37,830 bases of DNA from JABCPE02 sp963509715 (GTDB lineage: Bacteria; Bacteroidota; Bacteroidia; Flavobacteriales; Weeksellaceae), in the NCBI GenBank assembly GCA_963509715.1, contig CAUPCB010000014.1, positions 1 through 37,830 on the forward strand, in the 5' to 3' direction. Both the position numbers and the translations under genes were made by a program. Of this stretch, positions 25,034-33,371 are shown piece by piece. Numbering within the stretch: position 1 is the first letter of the stretch; each line of letters opens with the position of its first letter. The notes beneath the pieces are model-generated. The model was not told the origin of the DNA. It saw only the letters and a program-made list of their open reading frames with translations, and did not search any database.

Positions 25034-26224
25034 ATGAAAACGATTAAACAATTTGATTTTTCTGGTAAAAAAGCCTTGGTAAGAGTAGACTTTAATGTCC
25101 CTCAGGATGAAAACCTAAAGGTAACGGATAATACCAGAATCACGGCTGTGAAACCTACTATTGAAAAAATTCTTTCCGATGGCGGTTCGGTTATCCTGAT
25201 GACCCACCTTGGACGACCAAAAGGAGAGAAAAATGATAAATACTCACTAAAACATATTCTTCCTGAGATAGAAAAAATTTTGGGTAAATCGGTGAAGTTC
25301 GCAGAGGACTGCATTGGCGAAGAGGCTGTAAAACTGGCTTCTGAGCTGAAAAGCGGAGAAATTCTCCTATTAGAAAACCTTAGATTCTATAATGAGGAAG
25401 AAAAAGGAGATAAGGCATTTGCAGAAAAGTTAGCTAAATTAGGCGATGCGTATGTGAATGATGCCTTTGGTACAGCTCATAGAGCGCATGCTTCTACGGC
25501 TGTAATCGCTGAATTTTTCCCTCAGACTAAGTTTTTCGGGTTGCTTATGGCGAAAGAATTAGAAGCGATAGATAAAGTCCTTCACTCTGGCGAAAAGCCT
25601 ATTACAGCGATACTTGGAGGCTCTAAAGTTTCTACTAAAATCACTATTATAGAAAATATTCTGCCCGTGGTGGATAATCTGATTATCGGTGGTGGAATGG
25701 CTTTCACTTTTATCAAAGCGCAGGGCGGAAATGTAGGAAATTCTTTGGTGGAGGATGACAAGCTGGATTTGGCTTTAGAAATCTTAGAAAAGGCTAAAAA
25801 TCAGAATGTTAAAGTATATATTCCTGTGGATGTTATCGCAGCGAAAGAGTTTAATAATGATGCCGAAAGAAAAGAAGTGGCGGCAAATGAAATTCCAGAT
25901 GGCTGGATGGGACTGGATGTAGGAAGTGAGTCACAAAAAATAAATAACGATGTGATTATGAATTCCAAAACTATTCTTTGGAATGGTCCTTTGGGAGTTT
26001 TTGAAATGTCTAATTTTGCTGAAGGAACTAAAGCTCTGGGAGACAGCATAGCAGAGGCTACTAAGGCGGGTGCGTTTTCTCTTGTAGGGGGAGGGGACAG
26101 CGTGGCATTCGTGAAGCAGTTTGGCTATGCAGATAAGGTTTCTTATGTATCCACAGGTGGTGGAGCAATGCTGGAAAGCCTCGAAGGACTGGAACTTCCA
26201 GGAGTATCAGCTATTAACAAATAA
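25034..26224 (+). CDS. pgk: Phosphoglycerate kinase
   Basis: Pgk transfers phosphate from 1,3-bisphosphoglycerate to ADP in glycolysis and works in reverse in gluconeogenesis. The 396-residue sequence has the expected two-lobe signature: RVDFNVPQ (17-24), MTHLGRPKG near 56, the substrate-binding RAHAST near 149, LGGSKVSTKI near 195, and the nucleotide-binding GGGDSVAF near 353. The length is normal. I chose the ATG at 25034, which starts the family-typical MKTIKQFDFSGKKALVR. It is monocistronic, with a -7 box upstream and a terminator downstream. Confidence 0.97.
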   Translation: MKTIKQFDFSGKKALVRVDFNVPQDENLKVTDNTRITAVKPTIEKILSDGGSVILMTHLGRPKGEKNDKYSLKHILPEIEKILGKSVKFAEDCIGEEAVKLASELKSGEILLLENLRFYNEEEKGDKAFAEKLAKLGDAYVNDAFGTAHRAHASTAVIAEFFPQTKFFGLLMAKELEAIDKVLHSGEKPITAILGGSKVSTKITIIENILPVVDNLIIGGGMAFTFIKAQGGNVGNSLVEDDKLDLALEILEKAKNQNVKVYIPVDVIAAKEFNNDAERKEVAANEIPDGWMGLDVGSESQKINNDVIMNSKTILWNGPLGVFEMSNFAEGTKALGDSIAEATKAGAFSLVGGGDSVAFVKQFGYADKVSYVSTGGGAMLESLEGLELPGVSAINK

Positions 26225-26240
26225 TTGTAATTATAAAAAG

Positions 26241-26273
26241 AAGCGAACTCTAAATTTTAGGGTTCACTTTTTT
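26241..26273. terminator. Terminator between pgk and the YwqG-family gene
   Basis: A long stem (26241-26254 with about 26256-26269, one mismatch and one G-T pair) is followed by a T run. It lies between convergent genes and may serve both. Confidence 0.75.
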
Positions 26274-26303
26274 ATATGAATATTTTATATACATGAAAAT
26301 TTG

Positions 26304-27116
26304 TTAAGTACAGTCCCAATTGTACATTACATCATCAAACTGGCATTTTGCCAAATCTTCTGGGTTTATAAAAAAGTTGGCCACGCCACAATCACCCCAT
26401 ATAATCTCTACATCTTCTATATCATCAGAATCTATTTGAAGAAGGAGTAGGGTATAAGGATCATTATCCTTGCGAGGATCATCTTGGGTGAAGTAAGGAT
26501 AACCACCAATCTTATGCCCTGTGCTATATAAATCATGAATGAAGTCAGCTTCATCAGGTAACTGGTATAGAGACTCTATTTTGTCTGAAAAGGTTTCATT
26601 CCACTTTTCTATAAAAAGTTTTTGTGTGGAATATTCGGTCACTGAAAAAGTTTCAATTTCTTTGGTAAAATGTAAAGCAAACTGCAAATCAGCATCAAAA
26701 GGCAGATTGTCATTATCAAAAACATAGCCCTCTATAAAATCATCAATGGACAAAGCTTCACCAATAGTAGGGTAGTAGAGTACTCGCTTAAAGTCATTAC
26801 TGCAAGGATTGTCAAAGTCTAGCCCAAATAGATAATCTTCAGTATCTGCTATCCAGAACTGCAATAGATTTTTTTTAGGATAGATATTGTTGTCGGGTAG
26901 TTGTTCACAGTTAATTTGTGCCAACATAAAGAGAGGTTTGCCTTCAGCACTTGTAGGCAGTGAGCCTCCTTTTGGGATATAGGGCATACCGCCAAATTTA
27001 CTATCGGTAAGCGCTAAACTATCAGATAAAGATAGTTTGATACGAATCATTTCCCGTTGCGTAATGGCATTAAGGTCAGCAACTAATTGCTCAATTTGTT
27101 TTTGTGTAGGAATCAT
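26304..27116 (-). CDS. YwqG-family (DUF1963) protein
   Basis: The 270-residue protein has the DUF1963/YwqG pattern. It has an early SKFGGMPYIPKG segment (39-50), PLFMLAQINCEQLP (61-74), LLQFWIADTEDYLFG (83-97), and a late GYPYFTQDDPR and LLLLQIDSDD segment that repeats the theme of reading small ligands. The structure of B. subtilis YwqG is known but its function is not; some relatives sit near toxin-immunity loci, but nothing here suggests that. No signal peptide is seen. A minus-strand TAAATTTG box (27146-27139) is a possible promoter. Confidence 0.88.
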   Translation of the reverse strand: MIPTQKQIEQLVADLNAITQREMIRIKLSLSDSLALTDSKFGGMPYIPKGGSLPTSAEGKPLFMLAQINCEQLPDNNIYPKKNLLQFWIADTEDYLFGLDFDNPCSNDFKRVLYYPTIGEALSIDDFIEGYVFDNDNLPFDADLQFALHFTKEIETFSVTEYSTQKLFIEKWNETFSDKIESLYQLPDEADFIHDLYSTGHKIGGYPYFTQDDPRKDNDPYTLLLLQIDSDDIEDVEIIWGDCGVANFFINPEDLAKCQFDDVMYNWDCT

Positions 27117-27138
27117 TTTTATTATGTTTTTTGATAGA

Positions 27139-27146
27139 CAAATTTA
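27139..27146 (-). promoter_or_regulatory. Candidate -7 box of the YwqG-family gene
   Basis: The minus strand reads TAAATTTG, 22 bp before the ATG at 27116. No -33 box is seen, and AT-rich sequence makes chance matches likely. Confidence 0.3.
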
Positions 27147-27153
27147 AAAAATA

Positions 27154-27900
27154 TTAAATACTCATATCTTTTACTGATTTTATATTATTTTTTGAGGAAA
27201 GAATCATCACGATTTCGGCGATGTTGTTATTATTTTCTTCGGTGGTCGAATTGAATGTTATAATATTGTTTTTCAGGTTTTTATCAACTTTATTGATGAT
27301 TATTTCTTTTTGTAGAAAAACTTCATAGCATTCAGAAATTATTTCTGAAACTTCAGTATTTTCATCAATTTCAATTTCAAAAATAAGGTTAGAAGATTTT
27401 TTCATGAAAACAGTTTCTACCTTTTTCAGTGCTATCATGATGATGAGCATAAAAATAATGGCAATGAGTGCAATGTTATAAAATCCCCAGCCGATTCCTA
27501 AGCCTACGCAACCAGTTGCCCAGATTCCAGCCGCGGTGGTCAGTCCGCCCACTTCGCCTTTTTCATTGATGATGCTCCCATCACCTAGGAAACCTATTCC
27601 ACTGATAACCTGTGCCCCAAGACGCCCCAAGTCCGTTTTCATAATGGATGCGAGGGCATGGAAATCTTTTTCAAATCCGTAGATATTCAATCTTAGTTGG
27701 TCTTGCACCATGGAAACTATCGCTGCACCGAAGCACACAAGAATGTAAGTTCTGAATCCAGCGGGTTTGTGTTTTCTTTCTCTTTCGATGCCGACAAGCC
27801 CTCCAAAAATGACAGCCAGTAGAAGTCGTAGAAAAACAACATCCACGGTCAGCTCTCCTACAAATTTAATTTTTGATATGTTGCTAAAAAATTCAAACAT
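27154..27900 (-). CDS. MgtC/SapB-family membrane protein
   Basis: The protein has 248 residues. The N-terminal MgtC domain (about 18-160) has four to five hydrophobic segments and the family motifs GGLVGIERERKHKPAGFRTY (34-53) and ISGIGFLGDGSII (99-111). The C-terminal region (about 172-248) is soluble and looks like the ACT-type regulatory domain of many MgtC proteins. MgtC proteins are linked to magnesium limitation and control of F-type ATPase in pathogens; the role of this one is unknown. It is the last gene of the minus-strand run, 89 bp after the methyltransferase gene. Confidence 0.9.
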   Translation of the reverse strand: MFEFFSNISKIKFVGELTVDVVFLRLLLAVIFGGLVGIERERKHKPAGFRTYILVCFGAAIVSMVQDQLRLNIYGFEKDFHALASIMKTDLGRLGAQVISGIGFLGDGSIINEKGEVGGLTTAAGIWATGCVGLGIGWGFYNIALIAIIFMLIIMIALKKVETVFMKKSSNLIFEIEIDENTEVSEIISECYEVFLQKEIIINKVDKNLKNNIITFNSTTEENNNNIAEIVMILSSKNNIKSVKDMSI

Positions 27901-27989
27901 GATATTTTCTTTTTAATTTAAAAATTTCTTGAAAAAATATATTTTTGAGTGAAAAATTGACTTTAATAAACCTATTAAAAATCTATTTT

Positions 27990-28814
27990 CTAAGTTTTTT
28001 CGATAATATATATCAAACTTGAAAATTCACCCGTTTTTGACGCTTTAAAATTAGAAATCGCTCCGTAAATTACTCCAAAAAGCCAAAAAAGAGGATTTTT
28101 CTTATATTTTTCACTTAGCATGGAGATATAATAAGAATCGAGCAGGAGAGGTTTTATTTTTCTGATTTTCCAATTTTCATTATTCATTAATTTTTCCATT
28201 CCTGATTTTGAGAAATGCCAAATGTGTCTCGGCACATCATAGGCAGCCCAAAATTCTTTGTATTTTTTTCCGTCGTAGGAAGTGTGGTTCGGAACGGCGA
28301 TGATGAGAAGTCCATTTGGTTTTAATTTCTTATGAAAAATTTTCAAGTATTTTTCTCTTTCCTCTATATGCTCGAAAACATGCCATAGGGTGATAGCATC
28401 TAGACTTTCGTTTTCTATTTCTGTGAGTTCTGGATTGGAAATGAAAATTGTTTTTTTGGATTTTTGTTTTGCAAAATTTCTTGCATTTTCATTTGGTTCA
28501 AATCCGAAAGTAGTGTATTTGTTTTCTATAAATTTCACAAACTCTCCCGCGCCGCATCCATAGTCTAATATTTTCAAATGAGTTCCTATTTCATTCTTGA
28601 TTATATTTTTTTTATAATTGAGATTAAACTTCTGTAAAAATTTATATACTTTTTCTTTCAAACTTCCCGAATCCTGATGATGTGAAATGTAATTTTTACT
28701 TTCATAATATTTTCCTAAATCATCGGGCAGGGGAGAAGTTTTATAAATCCCTTGGATTTCTGTTTCTATAATTTCAAATTCTTCCTGTGAGAGAAAGTGG
28801 TCTTTTATTTTCAT
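27990..28814 (-). CDS. Class I SAM-dependent methyltransferase
   Basis: The 274-residue protein has a UbiG/Methyltransf_23-type core. Motif I is KILDYGCGAGEFV (81-93), the acidic loop is FGFEPNENA near 104-112, and the later motif is LDAITLWHVFEHIEE near 138-152. A post-core segment, VPNHTSYDGKKYKEFWAAYDVPRHIWHFSK, resembles methyltransferases acting on sugars or glycolipids, but the substrate cannot be named. It lies 50 bp after mnmG, and a parS-like site fills that gap. Confidence 0.88.
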   Translation of the reverse strand: MKIKDHFLSQEEFEIIETEIQGIYKTSPLPDDLGKYYESKNYISHHQDSGSLKEKVYKFLQKFNLNYKKNIIKNEIGTHLKILDYGCGAGEFVKFIENKYTTFGFEPNENARNFAKQKSKKTIFISNPELTEIENESLDAITLWHVFEHIEEREKYLKIFHKKLKPNGLLIIAVPNHTSYDGKKYKEFWAAYDVPRHIWHFSKSGMEKLMNNENWKIRKIKPLLLDSYYISMLSEKYKKNPLFWLFGVIYGAISNFKASKTGEFSSLIYIIEKT

Positions 28815-28832
28815 TTTAATTTTTTATAAAAC

Positions 28833-28864
28833 AATCATAATGTTTCACATGAAACATTGTGATT
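28833..28864. other. parS-like site 1 between the methyltransferase gene and mnmG
   Basis: TGTTTCACATGAAACA at 28841-28856 differs by one base from the consensus parS site TGTTTCACGTGAAACA, which ParB/Spo0J binds for chromosome segregation. It sits inside a longer inverted repeat, with 15-nt arms at 28833-28847 and 28850-28864 and one mismatch between them. The repeat ends directly at the mnmG stop codon (28865). Confidence 0.8.
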
Positions 28865-30727
28865 TTATTTTCCTAAATAAATTAATAAGACATTAATATC
28901 CGCTGGTGACACTCCTGATATTCTAGAAGCTTGTGCGATATTTTTTGGGCGAATATTATTCATCTTTTGTAGAGCTTCTGAAGAAAGTGAAGTTACTTTG
29001 CTAAAATCAAAATCATCTGGAATTTTTATATTTTCCATTCTTTGGAGTTTTGCTACATTTTCTTTTTCTTTTTCTATGTAGCCTTTATATTTTATATTGA
29101 TTTCTGCTTGTTCTTGTATCTCTTCAGAATATTCTCTCGCTTTATTTCCTATGATTTCTATTTTAGAAAGTTTTTCTAAATTTATATTAGGACGAGTTAA
29201 AATTTGAGATGCTCTGTATGCTTGATCTACAGGATTGCTTTCGTTTTCTTCAAGAATAGGATTTATAACATTTGGTTTTAATGATAATTCTTTTAGGAAT
29301 TCTTCCAGTTCTCCAGACTTTTTGATTTTTTCTTCTACTTTTCTGAGTCTTTCTTCTGATGCTAAACCTATGTTATAAGATTTTTCAGTCAGACGAATAT
29401 CAGCATTATCTTGTCTTAGAAGGAGTCTGTATTCTGCTCTTGATGTGAACATACGATAAGGCTCTTCTGTTCCTTTCGTGATGAGGTCGTCTATCAGTAC
29501 ACCTATATAAGCCTCATCTCTGCTGAGGATAAATTCATCTTTGCCGTGAACTTTATTATGTGCATTGATTCCTGCAATCAGACCTTGCCCTGCTGCTTCT
29601 TCGTAGCCTGTAGTTCCGTTGATTTGTCCAGCGAAAAATAAATTTTCAGTCAGTTTGGTTTCCAAAGTATGTTTCAGTTGAGTAGGAGGGAAGTAGTCGT
29701 ACTCTATGGCGTAACCTGGGCGAAATATTTTAGCATTTTCAAAACCTGGTACATGTTTCAGCGCTTTAGCTTGAATATCTTCTGGAAGCGAAGAACTGAA
29801 ACCATTTACATAGATTTCAACAGTTTTCCAACCTTCTGGTTCTACGAAAAGCTGATGTCTGTTTCGTTCAGAGAAACGATTGATTTTATCCTCTATACTT
29901 GGGCAGTATCTTGGTCCTATACTTTGTATAGTTCCGTTGAACATTGGACTTCTATCAAATCCAGAACGGAGAATATCATGTACAGTTTCGTTTGTGTAAG
30001 TGATATAGCAGCTTCTTTGTTCTTTGAGTTTAGGAGTATCGAGGTAAGAGAATTTTTGTGGATTTTCATCGCCTTTTTGTTCCTCCATTTTGGAATAATC
30101 CAGACTTCTTCCATCTATTCTTACAGGCGTTCCTGTTTTCATTCTTCCTGCCTCAAAACCTAAACTTACTAATTGTTCAGTAATTCCAAAGGCTTTTGGT
30201 TCGCCCATTCTTCCTCCGCCGAATTGTTTTTCTCCGATATGTATCAGTCCATTTAGGAAAGTTCCATTGGTAAGAACTACTGCTTTTCCACGGATTTCTA
30301 CACCGATGTTGGTAATTACTCCTGCTACTTTGCCATTTTCTATAATGATATTTTTTACCATATCTTGGAAAAAATCAAGATTAGGAGTGTTTTCTAAAGC
30401 CAATCTCCATTCTTCTGCAAAGAGCATTCTGTCGTTTTGAGTTCGTGGCGACCACATAGCAGGTCCTTTTGATAGGTTAAGCATCTTGAACTGTATGGCA
30501 GATTTATCAGCTATGATTCCAGAATATCCGCCAAGTGCATCTATTTCACGAACGATTTGTCCTTTTGCTATTCCGCCCATCGCAGGGTTACAGCTCATCT
30601 GTCCGATGGTCTGCATGTTCATAGTAACCAGTATAGTTTTAGAGCCGAGATTCGCTGCTGCTGCGGCAGCTTCACAGCCTGCGTGTCCTCCACCTACTAC
30701 GATTACATCGTATATTTCGTTTATCAT
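28865..30727 (-). CDS. mnmG: tRNA uridine-5-carboxymethylaminomethyl modification enzyme MnmG (GidA)
   Basis: MnmG is the FAD-dependent partner of MnmE that makes the cmnm5 group on wobble uridines. The 620-residue protein begins with the FAD-binding VIVVGGGHAGCEAA (8-21), followed by the family signature CNPAMGGIAKG (46-56). It has the conserved GPRYCPS near 277 and ends with the helical tRNA-binding region (SRISGVSPADINVLLIYLGK). The length is normal. parS-like sites flank it on both sides. It is 47 bp after ybeY in a minus-strand gene run. No TAnnTTTG box is seen directly upstream, so transcription probably comes from further upstream. Confidence 0.97.
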   Translation of the reverse strand: MINEIYDVIVVGGGHAGCEAAAAAANLGSKTILVTMNMQTIGQMSCNPAMGGIAKGQIVREIDALGGYSGIIADKSAIQFKMLNLSKGPAMWSPRTQNDRMLFAEEWRLALENTPNLDFFQDMVKNIIIENGKVAGVITNIGVEIRGKAVVLTNGTFLNGLIHIGEKQFGGGRMGEPKAFGITEQLVSLGFEAGRMKTGTPVRIDGRSLDYSKMEEQKGDENPQKFSYLDTPKLKEQRSCYITYTNETVHDILRSGFDRSPMFNGTIQSIGPRYCPSIEDKINRFSERNRHQLFVEPEGWKTVEIYVNGFSSSLPEDIQAKALKHVPGFENAKIFRPGYAIEYDYFPPTQLKHTLETKLTENLFFAGQINGTTGYEEAAGQGLIAGINAHNKVHGKDEFILSRDEAYIGVLIDDLITKGTEEPYRMFTSRAEYRLLLRQDNADIRLTEKSYNIGLASEERLRKVEEKIKKSGELEEFLKELSLKPNVINPILEENESNPVDQAYRASQILTRPNINLEKLSKIEIIGNKAREYSEEIQEQAEINIKYKGYIEKEKENVAKLQRMENIKIPDDFDFSKVTSLSSEALQKMNNIRPKNIAQASRISGVSPADINVLLIYLGK

Positions 30728-30756
30728 ATATTGTAAATAAGTTTATAAATAATAAA

Positions 30757-30776
30757 AATGTTTCCCGTGAAACATT
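30757..30776. other. parS-like site 2 between mnmG and ybeY
   Basis: TGTTTCCCGTGAAACA at 30759-30774 differs by one base from the parS consensus. The inverted arms AATGTTTC (30757-30764) and GAAACATT (30769-30776) are perfect around a 4-nt centre. The 16-bp site ends directly before the ybeY stop codon at 30775. Confidence 0.8.
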
Positions 30777-31182
30777 AAAATAAATTGATATAAAAATCTT
30801 CTTTCGTTCTCATTTCTTTTTGTTCTTCATCGGATTTGTCTTTATATCCGCAAAGGTGAAGAACGCCATGAGCCAGAACCCTTAGTAATTCCTTTTCAAA
30901 ACCACTGGATAGGGTAGAGGCGTTTTCCGAAATGCGCGGCAAAGATATAAAAATATCTCCGCTTATGGTTTTGCCTTTTACATAATCAAAAGTGATGATG
31001 TCCGTATAGTAATCATGATTAAGAAAATCCTGATTTACTTTTAGCAGGTATTCATCATCACAGAAAATATAATTGATATTTCCTACTTTTTTCTCTTCAT
31101 TTAAAATAAGTTTTTCAATCCATTCCGAACAATTTTCAGGAAGGGAAATTTCCTCTACATTTTCAAAAAAATACTGTATCAT
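30775..31182 (-). CDS. ybeY: rRNA maturation RNase YbeY, third His replaced by Asp
   Basis: YbeY is a zinc-dependent endoribonuclease involved in 16S rRNA 3'-end maturation and ribosome quality control. The 135-residue protein has the expected HGVLHLCGY segment near 110-118. The canonical metal motif is H-x3-H-x5-H, but here the position of the third His is Asp (GYKDK rather than GYDH). Asp can bind zinc, and I recall the same replacement in other Bacteroidota YbeY, so the enzyme is probably active. It is 24 bp after the patatin/Omp85 gene and 47 bp before mnmG. Confidence 0.92.
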   Translation of the reverse strand: MIQYFFENVEEISLPENCSEWIEKLILNEEKKVGNINYIFCDDEYLLKVNQDFLNHDYYTDIITFDYVKGKTISGDIFISLPRISENASTLSSGFEKELLRVLAHGVLHLCGYKDKSDEEQKEMRTKEDFYINLF

Positions 31183-31206
31183 TCTGCTTTATTTATCTCT
31201 AAAAAA

Positions 31207-33369
31207 TTAGAACCAATGTCCTAAAATCACACTAAAAATTCCTTTTCCTTTATTCACAGCCTTGCTGTAATTTAGTTTTATCTGCCCAAAAGGAGATTTG
31301 TATCCAGCGGTAATTCCACCAGAAATATCGCCTACTTTTAGAATATGATTTATTTTATGTTCATCAAAGGTATTGATAAGATTAATATGCCCTGTGATGA
31401 AATAATTTTTCTTAATCCTAAACTGAAAATCATTCCCAGCAACGATAAGATTATCCGTGGCAAAATTCCCAAACTGGTAGCCTTGGAAACTTACAAAATT
31501 GACTAAATTCTGCTCAAAAATTCCACCTGGGTAGAAATGATAATAGTATGGAACATCTTTCCCAAAAGTAAATCCTCCGAAAAGATTCAGCCTATAAGTT
31601 ATACGGCTAGAAATAGGAAAACTCATTCGGATGTCAGCTTTGGTTTGGAAAATTTGTTTTTCAATATTTTTATTAAAAATATCTAATAATTTTCCTTCTA
31701 TATTAAGGTAGAAACCTCTTGACGAAAAATCCTTGTCATTCCTCGTATCACTTTTAATGAAAACATAAGGATTGAGAAAGTTCTTTTCATTATCATAGCG
31801 GGTAGTTCCTATTTTGGACTCAAAATAATCATGGCTCATTCCACCTCCTATGGCATATCTATCTTTCCAAATAGACTGAAGATAAATTTCATTTCTAAAC
31901 CATTTCCATTTTCCTATTTCATTTCTATTATCATCATTAAGCTGTAGACTCATCCCAGAAGAATAAATCCCAAACCCAGGGAAGTAGCCATTATCTACAA
32001 AATAATTAAAATAATACCTCGGTTTATTTCCTCCCACGATGGCATCAAGGGAGAGAATAGAGTTTTGGAATAAAAACCTTTTGATGGTTGTATTGATGAG
32101 CAGTCCTGTTTTGAAAACTTCATCATAATGCAGCCCAAATTTTAGTATAAATCGGGCATCATCTTCTTCTAATTCTAGTTTTAAAATATTTTTCCCTTGA
32201 TGCTGCATCAGGTCATAATTGATAAGTTTATAATTATTGGTAGCGTATAATTTATCGATCATTTGGTTAATTCCAGCATAAGTCTGCAGGGAAGGAATTT
32301 TAAGGTTCATTTTCCCTTTTACATAAGATTCATTGAAAATCCTGCTGTTCACTAAAACAAGGCTGTCTACTTTATAAACATTAGCATAGACAGGTTTGCT
32401 CATCATTTTCGGTAGAGAATCTCTTTTTGGTAATTTATTGAGTATATCAATGTATTTTTTAGCTTCTATATATCCTAGGTTTAGGATTTTTTCTTTGTCG
32501 CCGTAGCTTGTGGAAGAATATCCTTTCAGATTAGGATGAATTCTTATATCTGTATTTTTATACTGAGTTTTATTTTCGTTTTGTATAGTGAAATCTATCA
32601 CTTGGTCTAAAATCTTTATAGCCGAATTAAGCTCATCTTTATTCGCAAGAGGAAGTGTCAAATCCACTCCGATGACAATGTCCATTCCTTTCTCTTTAAG
32701 AGGTTTTGATGGAAAATTCACTGTCATTGCGCCATCTATGTACAGACTGTCATTTATTTTCACGGGATTTATCAGTGAAGGATAGGCAGAACTCGCCATG
32801 ATAGAATTCACCAAATCTCCTTTTTCAAAAATTTTTACTTTTCCATTTTCCAGATTGGTTGCCACACACATGAAAGGAATATTCAGTTTGGAGAAATCTG
32901 TGACATTAGAAACATTGTTAAACAAATCCTTTAGGAGGAAAAGATTTTTTTGTCCTTGTGAAATGGCTTTTGGCAGGACATTGAATTTACCTTTTTCAAA
33001 AGGAATATTCAGCAGGTATTTGTCATTATTTTTATCAAAGAAGGAGGTTTCTTTTCGGTCTTTTTCATTGGCAAGAATTTCGTAAAAATCAGTTTCTTTA
33101 ATGATTTTTTCTATTTCCTTTGCTGAATAGCCCGATGCATAAAGCCCTCCAACTATCGCTCCCATGCTGGTTCCAGAGATGTAGTCTATTTTTACTCCCA
33201 GTGAGTCTATCACCTTCAATACACCTACATGAGCAAAACCTTTCGCGCCGCCGCCCGCTAGAGAAAGCCCTACTTTTGGGTTTTTCGGAATTTTTATGTT
33301 TTCTTTTACCTGAGCTTTATACAAAGTCAAAGAAAACATTATTATAAATATTTGAAGTAATTTTTTCAT
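31207..33369 (-). CDS. Patatin-like phospholipase with C-terminal Omp85-type barrel
   Basis: The 720-residue exported protein starts with a signal peptide (1-19, ending YKAQ). The patatin domain (about 32-290) has the oxyanion loop GGGAKG (39-44), the nucleophile Ser68 in GTSMG and the dyad Asp212 in IDGA, all intact. A POTRA-like segment (about 340-405) and a beta-barrel of alternating strands ending in SVILGHWF follow. This is the layout of PlpD-like/type Vd proteins, in which the phospholipase is displayed by its own outer-membrane barrel. It is 2 bp after murF-alr, which suggests coupled expression. Confidence 0.9.
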   Translation of the reverse strand: MKKLLQIFIIMFSLTLYKAQVKENIKIPKNPKVGLSLAGGGAKGFAHVGVLKVIDSLGVKIDYISGTSMGAIVGGLYASGYSAKEIEKIIKETDFYEILANEKDRKETSFFDKNNDKYLLNIPFEKGKFNVLPKAISQGQKNLFLLKDLFNNVSNVTDFSKLNIPFMCVATNLENGKVKIFEKGDLVNSIMASSAYPSLINPVKINDSLYIDGAMTVNFPSKPLKEKGMDIVIGVDLTLPLANKDELNSAIKILDQVIDFTIQNENKTQYKNTDIRIHPNLKGYSSTSYGDKEKILNLGYIEAKKYIDILNKLPKRDSLPKMMSKPVYANVYKVDSLVLVNSRIFNESYVKGKMNLKIPSLQTYAGINQMIDKLYATNNYKLINYDLMQHQGKNILKLELEEDDARFILKFGLHYDEVFKTGLLINTTIKRFLFQNSILSLDAIVGGNKPRYYFNYFVDNGYFPGFGIYSSGMSLQLNDDNRNEIGKWKWFRNEIYLQSIWKDRYAIGGGMSHDYFESKIGTTRYDNEKNFLNPYVFIKSDTRNDKDFSSRGFYLNIEGKLLDIFNKNIEKQIFQTKADIRMSFPISSRITYRLNLFGGFTFGKDVPYYYHFYPGGIFEQNLVNFVSFQGYQFGNFATDNLIVAGNDFQFRIKKNYFITGHINLINTFDEHKINHILKVGDISGGITAGYKSPFGQIKLNYSKAVNKGKGIFSVILGHWF

Positions 33370-33371
33370 AA

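Noticed and set aside
26304..27116. YwqG-family gene as an immunity protein of a toxin system
   Set aside because: No toxin, Rhs or secretion-effector gene is adjacent, so the idea has no support here.
31250..31258. Perfect DnaA box TTATTCACA inside the patatin/Omp85 gene
   Set aside because: It is isolated within a coding region with no cluster nearby; single matches are expected by chance in AT-rich sequence.
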